A stretch of 64,000 nt of DNA from Alphaproteobacteria bacterium (GTDB taxonomy: Bacteria; Myxococcota_A; UBA796; GCA-2862545). Position 1 is the first letter of the stretch, and the number at the start of each line of letters is the position of its first letter. The notes beneath the pieces are model-generated. The model had not been told where the DNA came from, ran no database searches, and was given only the letters and a program-made list of their open reading frames with translations. The stretch is from the NCBI GenBank assembly GCA_020632885.1, contig JACKEQ010000022.1, forward strand, positions 37,177 through 101,176. Reading direction: 5' to 3'. Shown in pieces: positions 1 through 10,200 of the stretch. The position numbers and the translations under genes were made by a program.

Positions 1-3000
1 GCGAGAGGTCGAAGTACCAGGCCGTCGGGGGCACGTCGTACGCGATGGTCACCGACTCGCCCTGGGCGACCTCGAAGGGGTTCTCGGCCTGGAGCACCCG
101 GGTCATCTGCAGGAGCGGGGGTCCCGGCATGCGCGCGCACCGCGGCGAGATGCCCGCGTGGTCGGCATAGCGCGGACCGAAGGCACGCTCCGCGTCCCCG
201 ATGGAGTACTCGTAGACCCGACGCACGTCGACGACCGGCTCGGGCTCGACCCGCGCGGGAGCCTCGGTCGGCGCGGGCTCCGGGAGGACCCGCCGCGCCC
301 CGCCCGCACGGAGCCCGACGGTCACGCCCACGTTCTTCGCGAGCACGACGGGCGTGCCGTCCACGGAGAGGAGCACGTCCGCGATGGCGTACGGAGCGTC
401 CCCGTCGAGACGGGCCTCCTTCACGCGCGCCTCGTAGACCAGGCTGCTGTGTCCCGGGACGACCTGGCCCCGGCAGCGCAGCTCGAACGGGAGGCCCGGC
501 AGCGGCTCGAACAGACCGTCCGGGTGGTCGGCCGCCACGCCCGCACCGAGCATCCAGGTCTGCACGACCTGCAGGCAGCCCTCGAGCATCAGGGTCCCCG
601 GCATGCAGGGGTCGCCCTTGAAGTGGCACGGGTTGAACCAGTCGTCGTCCCGGAGCACCTGCTCGGTGCGCGCGAGACCCAGGCCGTACGGGCCGCCGTC
701 CGTGCGCACCTCGTGGATGCGGTGCACCAGGCGCCACTCGCTGTCCGGCAGCGTCAGGCGGCTGCCGTCCGCAGGGGCGAACCCCGGGCCGAAGGCCGCC
801 GAGAAGCGGCCGTCCACGAGCGCCTGCACGCCGTCCTCGTCGAGGGACCGGACGGTGGTCGTGAGCCGCGGGCGCACGGGGGCGGGCGGGGTGGCGAGGG
901 GCTCGGGCCGCGCGTCCACACCGTGGGGTGTCGCGAGCTCGCCTGGCGTGAAGAAGCCCGCGCACCCGTTGCGCATCTGGAGCACGGGGCGGCCGTCGGT
1001 GTTCGAGGTGCAGTCGTACTCGAAGTAGAACAGGATCGTACCGCCCAACCTCGCGAACCGCTTGATGCGGATGTCGTGGTGGAGGGTCTCCCCCACAGAC
1101 GGACGGGGTCCCTGGAAGGTCAGGTCGCAGTCGAGCAGCCGGTAGACCCGCTCGCCGCGGCAGTGGGACTCGATGCCCAGGAAGCTCACGAGGAACAGGT
1201 CGGCCTGGCCGGACTCCACGATGACGCACGCGTTCGGCTTCCCGTCGTGGTGCGACCAGCTCGCGTCGGTCGGGAGGTCGTACTCGGTCACGATGCGCGA
1301 GGGGCCGAGCACCCCGGGCTCCCCCTCGACCGTGAGCACCCGCGAGCAGAGGAGCAGCGGTGGCTCGGGCATGCGCGTGCGGGGCTCGAAGCCATCCTGA
1401 TCGGCGAACGTGGGTCCGAAGACCTCCGACAGCTTGCCGGAGGCGTGGCGGAGGAGGGCCGCGCGATCGAAGCTGCGCGGCACACCGCCCGAGAGGTCCG
1501 GCAGTGTGAGCTCTCTCGGCGCTTCGGCGACGGCGGGACCGGGGAGCGTCGGCACCGCCACAGACGGGAGGGCCGGCAGCACGAGGTCGTCGAACGCAGA
1601 GCCGTCGAGCATCGCGAGGGCCCGCCCCACGCGGGCCAGCTGGTCCGCGACCGACCGCCGGGCCTCCAGGAACTGCCCGTGGGCCGTGGCGACCGCGGCG
1701 TTCGAGCGCGCCAGGCTCTGGGCGAGGGCATCGAGACCCTCGATCTCCGCGAGGGCGACCGCGGAGGTCGGCAGCACGAGATCCGCGATGGGCGGGACGG
1801 CAGCGGCCGTCGGAGCCGGGACGCGCGGGTCGACGGGAGCCTGGCGCGACGGGGCCGCGGCAGGCGGGCGGGATGGCGGGGGCGAGGACGGCGAGGACGG
1901 CGAGGACGGACGCGAAGGCACCGCGGCGCTGCGCGTCGGCATCCAGCTCGACCACGCGAGGGGCACGACCTCGTCGGACGCCCCGCCCTCCACGACGAGC
2001 CCTTCGTACCCGGGCCCGAACGCGCTGCCCCGCGAGCGGTCGCGGCGGTTGTCGACCGCGAGCACCCGGTCGCGGGCGCGGAGGGCCCCAGGAGCCGCCA
2101 GGGGCTCCACGGAGACGCCGAGGGTCCCTCCGGCATGGCGGACCCCCACGGACGTCCTCTCGGGCCCCAGGAGGCCTCTCACGACGTGCAGGAGGCCGGT
2201 GGCGCACCCCATGTCGAGGTCGTCCACCACGGGCCCCGCGTCGACGAGGTCGAGCACGGCGAGCGCGTCCTGGCCCGTGTGCCGCGCCACGACGACCGCG
2301 ACGGCACCCTGGCAGGGCCCGGCCACATCGATCGCACCGACGACCACGGCATCGAGGTCGCCGCGCGCGAGCAGGCGGGCAGCGTGCTCGAGGGCGACCA
2401 TGCCGCTCGCCGGGCCGGCGCTCACCGTGTAGCTCGGCCCCTCCAGGTCGAGCTGGGCGGAGAGCCGGTTGGCCACGAAGTTGGGGAGCTGCCCCTGCAC
2501 GCGCTGGGCGTCGAGCGGAGGGGCGATGGACGGGTCGTCCTCCCGCCAGCGCCGGACCTGATCGACCACCCGGGGGTCGAGCTCCATCCCGAAGATCACG
2601 CCGATCGACGCGCCCTCGACGCCCGAGACCTCGAGAGCGTCCGCGCCGATCTCCATCGCCAGGAGCTGCTGGGGGAGCAGGTCGCAGAGCTCGAGGGGCG
2701 GGATGCGCCACCGCCGCGGGTCCACGTGCACCGCGTCGATCGCCGCCCGGCCCGCACCGTCCACGAGCCGACGGCCGTGACGCAGGGCGTCGAACAGGGC
2801 CTCGTGGCGGAGCGTGCCGACCTGCCCGGCCACCCCGAGCACCGCGAGGCGCGGCGTCTCCACGAGCTCGAACGGTGGCGGTGCGGCCGGGATCTGTACG
2901 GGCTCGGGCGGAACGGGCTCGCCGCGGTCCCTGTCCAGCAGCCGCCGGAGCCCTGCGCGGAGGCCGAACCGACCCTCCCGCTGCGGTGGGGGCGGCGTGG

Positions 3001-4162
3001 GCTTCGGGGTCGAGGGAGCGGAAGGAGGCGCCTCGACGATGAGGTGCGCGTTGGTGCCCCCGAACCCGAACGCGCTCACGGCCGCACGGCGCGGCACGCC
3101 CCTCGGCCAGGGCTCGCGGGACGGGGCCACCCGGAGGTGCGGGCTCTCCGCGAGCACGTCGAGGGGCTCTCCGGGCCCGGCGGGCACGAAGCCGTCGCGC
3201 ACGGCACCCGCGGCGCGGATCAGGCCCGCGAGCCCGGCCACCGTGATCGTGTGGCCGATGAGCGCCTTGGCGCTGCCGAGGGCCACCGGGGTCTTCGGGG
3301 GACCCGCGCCCTCGAGCAGGGCACGCAGGGAACGCACCTCGGTGCCGTCCCCGAGGCGCGTCCCGGTCGCGTGGCACTCGACGTACCCGAGGTCGCGTGG
3401 GTCGAGCCCGGCGCCGCTCCAGGCCGCCTGCAGCGCCCGCACCTGCCCCTTCGAGTCCGGCGAGAGCATGTTGCCCTTGCGACCGTCGTTGCCGAGCCCT
3501 CCGCCGCGCAGGACGGCGTGGATGCGGTCACCCGCCGCCAGCGCGTCGGGCAGGCGCTTCAGGAGCACCGCCGCGGCCCCCTCCCCCACCACCAGGCCAT
3601 CGGCCCGCCGGTCGAGCGGGAGGGGCGTGCCGTCCGGGGACAGCGCGAGGAGCTGGGAGAACCCGACGAGCAGGTAGCTCGGGTCGCAGGCCTGGACCCC
3701 GGCCGCCACGGCCGTGTCGCACACCCCCGCGGCCAGCGCGTCCATCGCGAGGCGGACGGCGTAGAGACCCGAGGCGCACGCGGCGTCCAGGCTGGTGGCG
3801 TGCGCGAGACGGAAGAAGTCCGCGGCATGGAGGGCCGGTGCGGCCGAGTGGCCCGGGACGTCCGACGGGAGGGAGAGGTTGGCGACGAACAGGTGGGTGC
3901 GCTCGGGCTTCGCGCGACCCTCGTCGAGCACCGCGCCGATGACCTGCTGGGACCACTCCACCACCCCGCCGGGCTCGTCGACCCAGGCGCCCTTCAGGCT
4001 GACGGTGCGATCGGGCACCCCGACCGCGTCCGCCAGGAGGTCGACGGCCGGCCAACGTTCCGGGGGTACCGAACGAATGGCGGGCTCGACGGCCCGGATC
4101 CAGGCGTCCGCGCCCCGGGCGCCGGGCAACAGGCAGTCCATGCCGACGATGGCGAAGTCCAT
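1..4162 (-). CDS. pfaC: PfaC-like polyunsaturated fatty acid synthase subunit (KS-CLF-DH-DH), 3' end outside window
   Basis: Third subunit of an iterative PUFA synthase; condenses and dehydrates acyl-ACP chains. ATG at 4162, preceded by a GGGGA stretch. Domains: ketosynthase (residues ~1-380) with the Cys site DAACASG near residue 128 and both His motifs (ECHATGT, IGHT); a chain-length factor (~434-735) where the Cys site reads VSAGPASG, so no catalytic Cys; an Ala/Pro linker and a helical stretch (~795-845); then FabA-like double hot-dog dehydratases. The first DH (~895-1300) has ESGQADL and CHFKGDPCMPG; a second begins near 1325 and is cut by the window edge. The KS N-terminus is shorter than usual and no acyltransferase domain is visible between CLF and DH, although published myxobacterial Pfa3 proteins carry one. 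It lies 48 bp downstream of the PfaA-like gene, same operon. The family assignment is secure; the missing AT is my reading. Confidence 0.93.
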   Translation of the reverse strand, partial: MDFAIVGMDCLLPGARGADAWIRAVEPAIRSVPPERWPAVDLLADAVGVPDRTVSLKGAWVDEPGGVVEWSQQVIGAVLDEGRAKPERTHLFVANLSLPSDVPGHSAAPALHAADFFRLAHATSLDAACASGLYAVRLAMDALAAGVCDTAVAAGVQACDPSYLLVGFSQLLALSPDGTPLPLDRRADGLVVGEGAAAVLLKRLPDALAAGDRIHAVLRGGGLGNDGRKGNMLSPDSKGQVRALQAAWSGAGLDPRDLGYVECHATGTRLGDGTEVRSLRALLEGAGPPKTPVALGSAKALIGHTITVAGLAGLIRAAGAVRDGFVPAGPGEPLDVLAESPHLRVAPSREPWPRGVPRRAAVSAFGFGGTNAHLIVEAPPSAPSTPKPTPPPPQREGRFGLRAGLRRLLDRDRGEPVPPEPVQIPAAPPPFELVETPRLAVLGVAGQVGTLRHEALFDALRHGRRLVDGAGRAAIDAVHVDPRRWRIPPLELCDLLPQQLLAMEIGADALEVSGVEGASIGVIFGMELDPRVVDQVRRWREDDPSIAPPLDAQRVQGQLPNFVANRLSAQLDLEGPSYTVSAGPASGMVALEHAARLLARGDLDAVVVGAIDVAGPCQGAVAVVVARHTGQDALAVLDLVDAGPVVDDLDMGCATGLLHVVRGLLGPERTSVGVRHAGGTLGVSVEPLAAPGALRARDRVLAVDNRRDRSRGSAFGPGYEGLVVEGGASDEVVPLAWSSWMPTRSAAVPSRPSSPSSPSSPPPSRPPAAAPSRQAPVDPRVPAPTAAAVPPIADLVLPTSAVALAEIEGLDALAQSLARSNAAVATAHGQFLEARRSVADQLARVGRALAMLDGSAFDDLVLPALPSVAVPTLPGPAVAEAPRELTLPDLSGGVPRSFDRAALLRHASGKLSEVFGPTFADQDGFEPRTRMPEPPLLLCSRVLTVEGEPGVLGPSRIVTEYDLPTDASWSHHDGKPNACVIVESGQADLFLVSFLGIESHCRGERVYRLLDCDLTFQGPRPSVGETLHHDIRIKRFARLGGTILFYFEYDCTSNTDGRPVLQMRNGCAGFFTPGELATPHGVDARPEPLATPPAPVRPRLTTTVRSLDEDGVQALVDGRFSAAFGPGFAPADGSRLTLPDSEWRLVHRIHEVRTDGGPYGLGLARTEQVLRDDDWFNPCHFKGDPCMPGTLMLEGCLQVVQTWMLGAGVAADHPDGLFEPLPGLPFELRCRGQVVPGHSSLVYEARVKEARLDGDAPYAIADVLLSVDGTPVVLAKNVGVTVGLRAGGARRVLPEPAPTEAPARVEPEPVVDVRRVYEYSIGDAERAFGPRYADHAGISPRCARMPGPPLLQMTRVLQAENPFEVAQGESVTIAYDVPPTAWYFDLS

Positions 4163-4210
4163 GTGCAGAGTCCCCGGGCGGGCCCCCACGGGCCCGCATG
4201 ATGCTTCGGG

Positions 4211-7200
4211 CTAGGCCCGCGCGGCGTACTCGCCGGACGCGAGCTCGGCGACGACCTCACCGGAGGCGTCGACGAAGGTGGCGTGGAAACGGCCGCTCCG
4301 CGCTCCCGCGCGCTCCATCTGGAGGTGGCAGTCCACCACCCCATCGAAGGGCTTGAGCTGGCGGTAGCTCTGGATGGCACACGGCAGAGCGCGGGCGTTC
4401 TGGGTCTCGCCGACCCAGAGGAGCACGAGCTGCAGCGCGCTGTCGACCGCGAGCGGATCGGTGGTCCAGGCCTTCCCGCCGAGACCCAGGGCCTCGGGCG
4501 TGCTGGAGCGCAGCCGGGCGACGATGCCGTGGTCGGAGTACCCGACGACGCTGTCGATGCCCTGGAACGCGGGCCCGTGGAACAGCCACTTGCCGTAGGT
4601 GTTCCCGCGGAACGCGGTCTTCCCGAGACCGTTGCTCCCCGGGAAGCGCACGGTGCGCGGGGCGACCGGGGAGAGCCGGACGGTGGCGCGGTACCGCGGC
4701 ACCCCGTCCATCGTCAGCGACATCGCGAGGGCCTCCTCCCCGGCGGGCGCGGGAGCGGGCTGCCACGTGAGCGTCAGCTCACCGGGACCGTCCAGCACGA
4801 TGCCCTTGAGCACCTGGAGCCCTTCCACGGCGGCCACGTGCAGGCCGGGGAAGCTCTGGCGCGCGGCGTCCGCGAACCACTCGAGCACCATCGCCACGGG
4901 GACGACGGGTCGCCCGTCGATGCTGTGGTCCGCGAGGTACGGGCTGTCGGCGAGGGTGATGCGCCGCGTGCGCGTGCCGCTCGTGGGCCGGGGTCCCTCG
5001 ACCACGACCTCCACGGCCTCCCCGCCACGCTCGAGCTCGTCACAGCAGAACGCAGCGCCCTCGAGGAGGGGGATCACCGTGAGCCCCCGGGCCTCGAACG
5101 CCTTCCGGAGCGCAGGGGTGACCATACCGGCCTCCCAGGGACCCCAGTCGAACGACTTGGCCCGCACGCCGCGCTGGGCGAGCTGGAGTGCGGTGTGCGT
5201 GAGCACTTCGTTGGCCATGGCGTAGTCGCACTGGCCCACGTTGCCGTAGCGACCCGCGACACTGGCGAACATCACGGCGAAGCGGAGGTCCTTCCCGGTG
5301 GCCTCGAGGAGCGCGTCCAGGCCGTCCACCTTGGTGGAGAACACCCGGTCGAACATCTCGGGGGTCTTGTCGGCGACGAGCTTGTCGGCGAGCACGCCCG
5401 CGCCGTGCACGATGCCCACCACGGGCCGGCCGGTGGCCGCGATGGCGGCTCCCACGCCTTCCACATCGCGGATGTCGGCAGCCACGTAGGTGACCCGCGC
5501 CCCGACCGCCTCGATGCCAGCGAGGGTCTCGCGGACCTCACGGGCCCCGAGCACACCCTGGATCGCAGCGTCCATCGCACGGGGCGACGGCTTCTCGCCG
5601 CGGGCCTTGGCGTCCGCCATCCAGGCAGCGCGAAGCCCACTCTCGCCGATCCCGGCCGCCCAGTGCGGGTCGGAGGCCGCGAGGGGCGAGCGCCCGAGCA
5701 GCAGGAAGTGCGGCCTGTAGCGGCGGGCCATCTCGAGCACCACGGCGGCGGTCACCCCGCGCGCGCCCCCACTCACGACCACGAGGTCACCCGGGCGGCA
5801 GGGGGCCCCCACGGGCTCGTTCGGCATGGCGACGGTGGCGTTGTGCAGGCGGTACAGCCCGTCCGGACGCACGCCCACCTCGAGGGCACCGTGATCCGTG
5901 CACAGCGCGTCGGCGACGTGCTTCGCGGTGGCCCGGGGATGCAGGTCGAGAGCGAAGTACCGCCCGGACCACTCCTGGGAGAGCGTCTTCGGGAAGCCCG
6001 CGAGCGCGCCCTGGAGCGGCTCGTCGCACCGCTCGAGCCCGAAGTCGCCGCCCATCGCGCTGATCGTCACGAAGAACGGGATCTCTCCACTGGCCTTGGC
6101 GAGCAGGAAGGTCCCGCGCACCCGCTCCAGCAGCTCGTCGCCGTGGGCGCCGACCGCCGCATAGTGCACGATGCCGTCCACCGGGCCGCCGAGGTCGACG
6201 GCCGTCCAGTCGGGGTCCACGAGCTCGGCCCGCACACCGCGTCGGTTCAGCTCGTCGACGAGGGCCGCGGCCTTGCGACCCTTGTCGCGGGTGACCACGA
6301 TCCTTCCCGCGGGAAGACGATCCTCACTTGGCCCACACCGCACCACGCGGACTTCCTGCCGGAGCAGCGTCACGCCCGCCGCGACCGCCCCCGACGCCAC
6401 CTGCGGCGCCGGGGGCAGGGATTTTCCCGGCACACCCGCGACCTCGTTCAGATACCCGACGACCTCCGCGAGCGTGCGGAGGGCCGAGAGGCGGTCGTTG
6501 TCGAGCTCGGGCATGCCGGGCACGCGGTCCTGCACGGCCGAGAGGATCTCGACCCGCTTGATGCTGTCGATGCCGAGGTCCGCCTCGAGGTCCATGCCGG
6601 GCTCCAGCATCTCCTCGGGGTACCCGGTCTTCTCGGCCACGGCGGCGAACATGGCCGCCTGGATGCGGTCGTCGGCGCCGGTCGCCGAGGGCGCCGCGAC
6701 GGGAGCCGGAGCCGCAGGGGCACCCGAGACCTCCTCGAGGTACCCGACCACCTCGGCGAGCGTGCGCAGCGCCGAGAGACGGTCGTTGTCGAGCTCCGGC
6801 ATGCCCGGCACGCGGTCCTGGACGGCCGAGAGGATCTCGACGCGCTTGATGCTGTCGATGCCGAGGTCCGCCTCGAGGTCCATGCCGGGCTCCAGCATCT
6901 CCTCGGGGTACCCGGTCTTCTCGGCCACGGCGGCGAACATCGCCGCCTGCACGGCACCACCGGCGGCGGGGGTCGCCGCGACGGGCGGGGCCGCGACGGG
7001 CGCGAGCGCCGGACGGGCCGAAGCGGCCGCGACCGGGGCGCGGTTCATGCCGTCGACCTCCTCGAGGTAGCCGATCACCTCGGCGAGCGTGCGGAGGGCC
7101 GAGAGGCGGTCGTTGTCGAGCTCCGGCAGGCCAGGCACCCTCTCCTGCACCGACGAGAGGATCTCGACCCGCTTGATGCTGTCGATGCCGAGGTCGGCCT

Positions 7201-10200
7201 CGAGGTCCATGCCGGGCTCCAGCATCTCCTCGGGGTATCCGGTCTTCTCGGCCACGGCGGCGAACATCGCGGCCTGGACGCGGTCGTCGGCGACGGGCGC
7301 CGCGGCTGGGGAGGGAGCGACCGCCCGGGGCGCCGGGGCCGCCGGACGCGCAGCGACAGCCGGAGCCGCGGCGCGTGCCGGAGCCGCGCGGGACTGGATG
7401 GGCTGGGCGCGGGCGTCGAGGAGCGGCGGGAGGTCGTCCGCCACCGCCACGGCGACACCGAGCCCCGGGAGCTTCCCGGTGGCCGGGGTCTTCGTGCCCT
7501 GACCGAGGAAGGAGCCCACCAGGGCGGCCGCCTCCGTGGACATCATCCCCTGCATGCGCGCGGGGTCCACCGGAAGGGACGGCGGCAGGTCGGCCGGCAC
7601 GGGCGCGGGCATCGGTGCGACGGGCGCCTGCGGGAGGGCCGCAGCCACGACCGGGCGCGCGGGCATCTGCCCGGTGGACGCCATCTCCACCAGCCGCGCG
7701 TGGGTCTGGAAGAGCTGGTTGAAGGACGCGTTCGCTTCCGCGTGCGCCTTGAGGAAGGTCTCGTGGACCTGGGCGGTGCGCTCCTGAGTCTGCTGGAACG
7801 CCAGGAGCGTCGCCCGCGTGGACTGGAGGAGGTTCTCGAGGTCGCTGTTCATGGCCTTCCTCGTGGGCTGGGGGTTCGGGTTGGCCCGGGGGGCCGGGTT
7901 CGTGGGAGCGGGTGCCGCAGCCGCGACGGGCGCGGGACGGGCGGGTGCAGGTGCTGGCGGGGCGACCTTCTTCACGGGCACGGACGCCACCGGCGCGGCC
8001 GCCGCCGGAGCCTGGGCAGACAGCGCCCGGGCCTCCCGGATGGCGTCCGTGACAGGCGGGTTCTTCGTGGACTCGAAGCGGAGGTTCGCGCCCCCGAGCC
8101 CCACCGTGGCCTTGCTCTTCCCCCGCGGAGGCGGAGGCGGGAGCGGCTGATCGAGCAGCGGCTGGAGGTCGACCTTCACGCCGGCAGCGAGGAGCTGCGC
8201 GAGGGCCATCTTCAGCTGGATGTCCCCGTCGATGCTGTGCTGGTGACGGTCGAGGGCGACGACCGTGACGTCACGGCCCACCAGCGTCTTGCGCACGAGG
8301 TTCGAGAGCACGCCCTTCGGGCCCACCTCGACGAACACCCGCACACCATCGTCAGCCATTCGTCTCACAGTACCGACCCAATCGACGGTCGACGTGATCT
8401 GCTCGACGAGCAGCGCCCGCATGTCGGCCACCCGGCTCGGGTAGGGCGCGGCGGTGACGTTGGCGTACACGTCCACGCGGGGACGACGGAAGGTCAACGT
8501 GCCGAGCGCCTTCCCGAGCGGGCCCGCGGCGTCCGCCACCAACCGGCTGTGGAAGGCCGCGCTCACCGGGATGGCCTTGGCGCCGAAGCCCTGGCGCTCG
8601 AGGTCCGCGATGGCGCGCGTGATGGCCTCGCGCGGGCCGCTGATCACGCCCTGCTCGGGGTGGTTGCGGTTCGCGAGCACCACGTCCGGGTGGGCCGAGA
8701 GGGCCGCCTCCACAGCGTCCAGCGCGCCGTTGACGGCCGCCATCGTGCCACGGTCGGCGTCGCCGGCCATGGCCTCGCCGCGCACCCGGCTCGCCTCGCG
8801 GAGCCCCTCGTCGTCGATCGCGCCGGCAGCGTAGAGAGCCACGAGCTCGCCGTACGAGTGACCCGCGACGGCGTCGGGCTCGACGCCGAAGGAGCGCATC
8901 AGGTCCACCATGCCGCGGCTGACGGCGCCGAGGGCGGGCTGGGCCCACTCCGTCGCACGCAGGCGGTCCTCGTGGGGTCCGGGGTCGTCGTAGGGCGGCG
9001 GGAACATCACCGCCGAGAGCCGACGGCGCCCGGCGCGACGGAAGTGGTCGTCCGCGTCGTCGAGGGCGGACCGCACGATGGGCCAGCGCACGGCGAGGTC
9101 GCGGCCCATCTCGAGGTACTGGGACCCCTGGCCGGGGAACACGAAGGCCACCTTGCCGGGGTCCGCGTGCACGCCGTAGCTCACGTCACCCCGCGTGCCC
9201 GGGCCACGCGCGATGAGCGCCTGGGCGGCCTGCTGGCGATCGGCGAGCTCGCCCTCGGTGGACGCGAAGGCCAGCACGTGGGGCTTCTCGCCCGTGAAGG
9301 CCTCGAGGGTCGCGCGGGCACGGTGGGCGAACGTGGGGCCCTCGGGGATCTGGGCGACCACCCGGGAGAGCGTCGTGGCGTCGTCCGCCTCGAACACGAA
9401 CAGCTCGCCACGCGCGGGCTCCAGGGGACGGAAGGCGTTCGGGTCGCCGTACTCCTCGAGCACGCAGTGGAAGTTCGTGCCGCCGAAGCCGAAGGCGCTC
9501 ACACCGGCACGCCGCTTGTGGTCGTGGGCGCGCACCCAGGGACGGGCGTGGGGCGAGAGGAAGAACGGGCTGTCCTCGAACCCCATCTTCGGGTTCGGAC
9601 GGTCGACCTTCGCGGTGGGCGGGAGCACGCGGTGGTGCAGCGCGAGCGCCGCCTTCACGAGCCCTGCAGCACCCGCCGTCGACTTGGTGTGGCCGATCTG
9701 CGACTTCACGCTGCCGAGCTGGATGGTGCGCCCGTCGCGCTCGATGTCACCGAACACCTGCTTGAGGCCGGCGATCTCGGCGACGTCTCCGGCCTTGGTG
9801 CCGGTCCCGTGGGCCTCGATGAGCTCCACGGTCGCGGGGTCCACGCCTGCCATGTCGTACGCGCGGCGCAGGCACTTGGCCTGCCCGTCCGGGTTCGGGG
9901 CGTAGATGCTCTTGAACCGACCGTCGGACGCGCTACCGAGCCCCTTGATCACCGCGTAGATGCGGTCGCCGTCGCGCTCGGCGTCCTCGAGCCGCTTGCA
10001 GGCGAGGATGGCGATGCCCTCGCCGATCAGGATGCCGTCGCTGGCCTCGTCGAAGGGCGTGGCGTCACCCCTCTTCGTGAACGCGGGCGTGCGGGTGAAG
10101 CACTGGTACATGAAGGCGTCGTTGAGGCAGTCCGCACCGCCCGTGAGCACGACGTCCGACCGCCCGCTCACGAGGTCCGAGAGCGCGTACTGCATGGCGG

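Noticed and set aside
1950..2400. A malonyl-CoA acyltransferase domain in the PfaC-like protein
   Set aside because: The region reads as the end of CLF and an Ala/Pro linker; no GHSxG-type motif was found.
158..4201. 1347-codon open frame on the plus strand
   Set aside because: It lies opposite the PfaC-like gene; its product is Arg/His/Val-rich low complexity with no domain, as expected for a shadow frame at this GC content.
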